From: Ochromonadaceae sp. CCMP2298
Taxonomy: Eukaryota > Sar > Synurophyceae > Ochromonadales > Ochromonadaceae
Direction of reading: 5' to 3'
Assembly (NCBI GenBank): GCA_026770595.1
Contig: MU633871.1
Location: 1 to 20,880 of the forward strand
DNA length: 20,880 nucleotides
In this document: piece after piece, positions 17,590 to 20,880 of the stretch
Layout: each line of letters starts with the position of its first letter
How positions within the stretch are numbered: the first letter of the stretch is position 1
Program-made: the position numbers and the translations under genes
Notes under the pieces: model-generated
Seen by the model: only the letters and a program-made list of their open reading frames with translations
Databases searched by the model: none
Told to the model about the DNA's origin: nothing

Positions 17590-18001
17590 CGTGGAGGTTA
17601 CGCAGAGGTGCCTAGGATGAACTGTGCTCCTGTGCTCCTGTGCTCCTCTCCTCGGGGCGGTGGTACCGGGATAGAAGAGCCGCGGTTCCTCTCGAAACTG
17701 CTTGTCAGAACCTCTCGTCGCTGAGCTTTGGGAGACGGGAGCGCTTGTCTTCTTTTGTGTGGAGCTCTCAATCCAATATTCGTCGATACTGCTCAAAGGC
17801 TTCGATTTTTTTGCCAAAAAAATCGAAGCCTTTGAGCATTATCGACGAAGGATTTGATGAATGAAATCCAAATGAATCCAGCAAGCCGAGTTGGATATTG
17901 TGGGAGAAGAGAGGCTCCCTGGCACAGCGTCTCGCTTCCGTGGGTGGGACATCTTCTGACGAGGGAGAGAGCGCGAGAGCGAGCGAGAAAGAGCGAGAGT
18001 G
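17590..18001. promoter_or_regulatory. Divergent 5' spacer, Misato/formin
   Basis: This 412-bp region separates the ATG codons of Misato (-) and the formin (+) and should contain both promoters and 5'UTRs. Its centre is occupied by a long near-perfect hairpin (17779-17849). A GAGCGAGA-type purine repeat (about 17962-18000) immediately precedes the formin ATG. Confidence 0.45.
17779..17849. repeat. Near-perfect 34-bp inverted repeat, 3-nt loop
   Basis: The left arm 17779-17812 and right arm 17816-17849 are reverse complements at 33 of 34 positions, separated only by GCC. The arms run from TTCGTCGATA through CTCAAAGGCTTCG to seven T, then seven A on the other side. A transcript from either strand would fold into a continuous duplex. 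It sits between two divergent genes. It may be a small inverted-repeat element, an RNA hairpin or a cruciform-forming promoter element. Confidence 0.92.
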
Positions 18002-20880
18002 ATGGCCGCCTACTACGACCTGGCGCGCACAGTGGGGGTGCTCGTGCTGCACATGCAAGAGGAGGACGCAGGCGCAGTCGACGACGCCGCCCGCCATATC
18101 AAAAGCCTTCTGCGGGAGATAAACGGTGTGGACGCCTATCCGCCGGGGCAGATGCAGCTGGTCTTCAGAGACCTCTTCAGTCTGCCGCTGGACACGCCCA
18201 GAGAGAGAGAGGTGGAGGCCGCCTGCTACAGCGCAATCCGCTCCCTCTATGGCGACGACCACCCAGTGCTGTCCGATATATGTAAGCCATCCCCTCCTGC
18301 CCCCGCCACCCCAACACACTCCCACTCCCCCTCCCACTCCCCCTTCCACTCCCTCCAAGCCCCTACCCCTTTGTCTGTGACACCATCTCTGACTCCGCCC
18401 CCTACCTCCGCACCCCTACCCATCCCTGCCCCCACACCCCTGCCACCTCTACCACACCTCACCTAGGTACCACCCTATCCGAGCGGCATATCCAGGCCCA
18501 GCGCTACCCCGCGGCACTGCAGTACACCGGCCAGAGCCTGTTGATCCGCACGAACCGCCACGGGCTGGTGCACGAGAAGACCGCCGACTCCCACTACAAC
18601 CTAGGTGTTCTGTACAGACTCGTTGGGGCCTCAGACAAGTCCAGACAGGAGCTGCGCATCTGTAGGGGCATCCGCTGCAAGCTGTTCGGAGAGGGCTCGT
18701 TAGCTGTGGCACAGTGCGACGTGCAGCTGGGTCACGCAGAGGTGATGGGGGACAGCGCAGTGCAGGCGTACGTCTCCTACTACCGCTGCTACCACGCCCG
18801 CCACGTGCTGCTGGGCGTCCAAGACGCGCTGACACAGGAGGCCGGTGCGCTGGCCATGCGACACCAGACCCTACACGGGGAGCGTCTCGTGGCCGCTCTG
18901 GAACTAAAGCAGCGAGTGCTGGAATTGCAGTGGGGGAGACAGGGCACCCGCACGTGGCTATATGCAGTGGCAGTGTTCGTGGGGCGCCTAGGGGAGCAGG
19001 AGGCGCTCACCCTGCACCAGCTGAGGATGCTGGTGGCGGCGGCGGTGCGTTTCAGCGATGTGCGCATGGGTGCTGCGGAGGCGGCCGAGGGATTGGGGCA
19101 GGGGCAGGGACTGGAGCCCCAGAGCACTCAGGACTCTGCCTCTGCCTCCGTCTCTGTCTCTCTGACGGGGCATAAAACAGACGATGATGGGGGAGGGCAA
19201 GGGGGGATGCAGGGCGAGCTGGACGTGCTGGTGTCTATGCTGCTCATGATTCCCACGCCCACGAGAATGCCCAGCAGCTCGCCCACACGGGGGTCGCCGG
19301 GCAGGAGCAGGGCAGAGGCGGGGGCGGGGGCGGGGGCGATGCCGAAACTGCGTTCGCCTAAGGACAGGGACAGAGAAGGGGACAGAGACAGGAACGGGGA
19401 TGGGGACAGTGCAGGCGGGGACAGCGACAGAGACAGCCCAGTCAGGCGTAGCCAGGGGCAGGCACAGAGGCAGGGGCAGGGGCAAAAGCGACTGTCGTCC
19501 AGTGCTATGCGGATGTCCGTTACATCCGTTACGTCCGTTACGCATAGTGCAGATTCGGAGGAGAGCAAGGGCGTCCACCCCCCTGCCACCCCCACCTCCA
19601 CTGCACCCACCACACCCAACCCCTTCACCCCCGCTGCCTCCCCTTCCCCCTCCCTCTCCCCCTTACAGTCCTCCTTCCGCCAGAAGACTGCGCAGCTGCG
19701 TCTGGGGGACGGGGGAGAGGAGGGAGTAGGAGAGGGGGAGGGAGCGGTAGAGTTACAGGGGGGGCAGAGGGGGCAGGGGGGGGACTCCCCACTGCCAGCA
19801 TGGGACACCACCTCCCCCGGGCGCGAGACGTGGCGTCCCCTGCGCTCTCCCTACCACTCCGCCGCGTGGTCTCACTGTGCAGGGGGGGTGCAGAAGGTAC
19901 CCTTCGAGTTCCATGCAGCCTGCGCCTCCACCTCTGCCCCCTCCTCCTCTGGCTCTGCCCCTTCCTCCTCCTCCTCTGACGTACTGTATGCACGCGACCA
20001 GTCTGGAGTGCTGCTGGTGGTGCGGCGGGCCGACGGGGGGGCCCTGCGCGCCTCCCTGCGTCCCCAGCTGCTGGCCCTGGGGCTGCTGCCCTGGCTGGCG
20101 AGGGAGGGGGCGGCCAGGCTGCTGAGGGAAAGACGCTCTGTGGGGGGTGGGGGGTTGAGTGGGGTTGCGGGTGCGGGCAGTGGAGACACTCAGCGCAGGA
20201 GCAGCGGGAGGAAGGGGACAGCGGGGACAGCAGCGGGTACGAGAGCAGCAGCGGGGGCAGCATCGGGGGATCCCCGGGCGGCTCTCAACGCACTGTTCGG
20301 CAGCAGATCCCCGCCCAAGCAAGCCCCCGCCTCCGCCTCCGCCCCCTCCTCCTCCTCTGCCTCTATGCAGGGGGTGGGCAGGTGGGCCAAGAAGGCTCCA
20401 GCCCCCCCGCCCCTGCCCTTTTCCTGGCCCCCCGAACCCTTCCTCGGCACAGACGCGGACTTAGACACAGATGCCGCAGGGGCGGGTGTGGGTGTAGCGG
20501 GCGCGGACGGGGGCTTGGCGGTGGGCACTGTGATCCAGCTGGCGGGGGTGGAGCAGGGACCCAAATTGAAGCAAATGTACCTGCTGCCCCTGCCCAGCAT
20601 AGAGGGCACCCTGTGGGCCGAGAGCAGCGAGCAACTCATCACGGTAAGAGGAGAGAGAGGGGGGAGAGAGGGTTATTATGGATGTTATGGGTTAGAGGGT
20701 TATTATGGATGTTATGGGTTAGAGTTACTGTCCACCCCCCCTCACCCGCCAACCTACCCTCACCCATGTACCCCCCAAACAAGTACCTCCTTCCCACTCC
20801 TCCTATCCCTCTAACCTCCCCCCGTACCCCCCCTTTCCCCTCACCCTTATACCCCCCCCAGTTCTCGGAGCTGTTCGACG
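18002..20880 (+). CDS. Formin with N-terminal TPR-like region (5' part; runs off window)
   Basis: Exons are 18002-18281, 18467-20643 and 20862 onward (GTAAGC...CCTAG and GTAAGA...CCCAG, phases agree), giving at least 825 residues with no stop. Residues about 80-240 resemble kinesin-light-chain-type TPRs: LYGDDHPVLSDICTTL, then HEKTADSHYNLGVLYRL, FGEGSLAVAQCDVQLG. A long low-complexity stretch (about 290-520; Ser, Gly, Pro, and a GDRDRNGDGDS tract) follows. A folded-looking stretch with VLYARDQSGVLLVVRRADGG lies at about 600. A short proline patch KKAPAPPPLPFSWPP (about 735) can serve as FH1. GPKLKQMYLLPLP, then IEGTLWAES (about 792-812) and, after the last intron, FSELFD match the start of an FH2 actin-nucleation domain (KxKxLHW...GTVW...LEELF). 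The first conserved Trp is Leu here. Formins nucleate unbranched actin filaments. The FH2 call rests on about 35 residues. Confidence 0.7.
20671..20724 (+). repeat. Exact 27-nt tandem duplication inside formin intron
   Basis: Two identical 27-nt units beginning GGTTATTATGGATG sit head to tail at 20671-20697 and 20698-20724. They lie inside the 218-nt intron that interrupts the start of the FH2 region, and the rest of that intron is pyrimidine-rich up to its CCCAG acceptor. Confidence 0.9.

Noticed and set aside
17999-18466. Formin exon 1 read straight through to 18466 as a proline-rich protein
   Set aside because: The frame crosses a GTAAGC donor and a pyrimidine-rich intron with a CCTAG acceptor; splicing joins TPR-like sequence in phase.
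1-20880. Search for tRNA, rRNA, CRISPR arrays, transposases and toxin or viral genes
   Set aside because: No cloverleaf with a TTCRA loop, regular spacer array, transposase motif or viral protein could be supported by reading the sequence.

Overview
The window is nuclear DNA from a eukaryote, most likely a unicellular protist. Nine protein-coding loci (eight apparently functional, one apparently decayed) are packed into about 21 kb. They lie on both strands with short intergenic gaps, GT-AG introns of about 70-220 nt concentrated towards gene 5' ends, and GC-rich exons against locally AT-rich spacers. All recognisable products are eukaryotic: spliceosome, 26S proteasome, respiratory complex I, a PKG-type kinase, Misato and a formin. 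One protein starts with a short signal peptide ending in Ala followed directly by Phe, the type of leader used for plastid import in algae with red-derived complex plastids. A stramenopile or similar alga is therefore my best guess. This is an inference, because no ribosomal RNA or other taxonomic marker is present.

Layout. 1-768: no supported gene. 769-1680 (-): decayed-looking CrtI-type carotenoid desaturase C-terminal half, with frame changes, a stop, and a 76-nt C homopolymer at its upstream edge. 2496-5024 (+): SYF1/XAB2. 5213-5560 (-): complex I subunit NDUFB2. 6098-7600 (+): U2AF large-subunit-like protein. 8124-9938 (-): predicted plastid protein with a Rossmann fold. 10606-12856 (-): cyclic-nucleotide-dependent kinase, three exons. 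13377-14760 (+): RPN9/PSMD13, four exons. 15594-17589 (-): Misato/DML1, three exons. 18002 to the window end (+): 5' part of a formin with an N-terminal TPR-like region. Its FH2 domain has just begun when the window stops.

Relations. NDUFB2/U2AF, kinase/RPN9 and Misato/formin are divergent pairs sharing 5' spacers of about 410-540 bp. SYF1/NDUFB2, U2AF/plastid gene and RPN9/Misato are convergent. SYF1 and the U2AF-like protein are both pre-mRNA splicing factors within 5 kb of each other. Misato and the formin are both cytoskeleton-related and share one spacer, which contains a near-perfect 34-bp hairpin. The exon structures given were deduced by hand from splice motifs, phase agreement and family alignment. 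The most unusual items are the TPR-formin, the hairpin, the kinase with non-canonical cGMP-pocket residues, the U2AF protein with two RRM1-like domains, and the broken CrtI gene.
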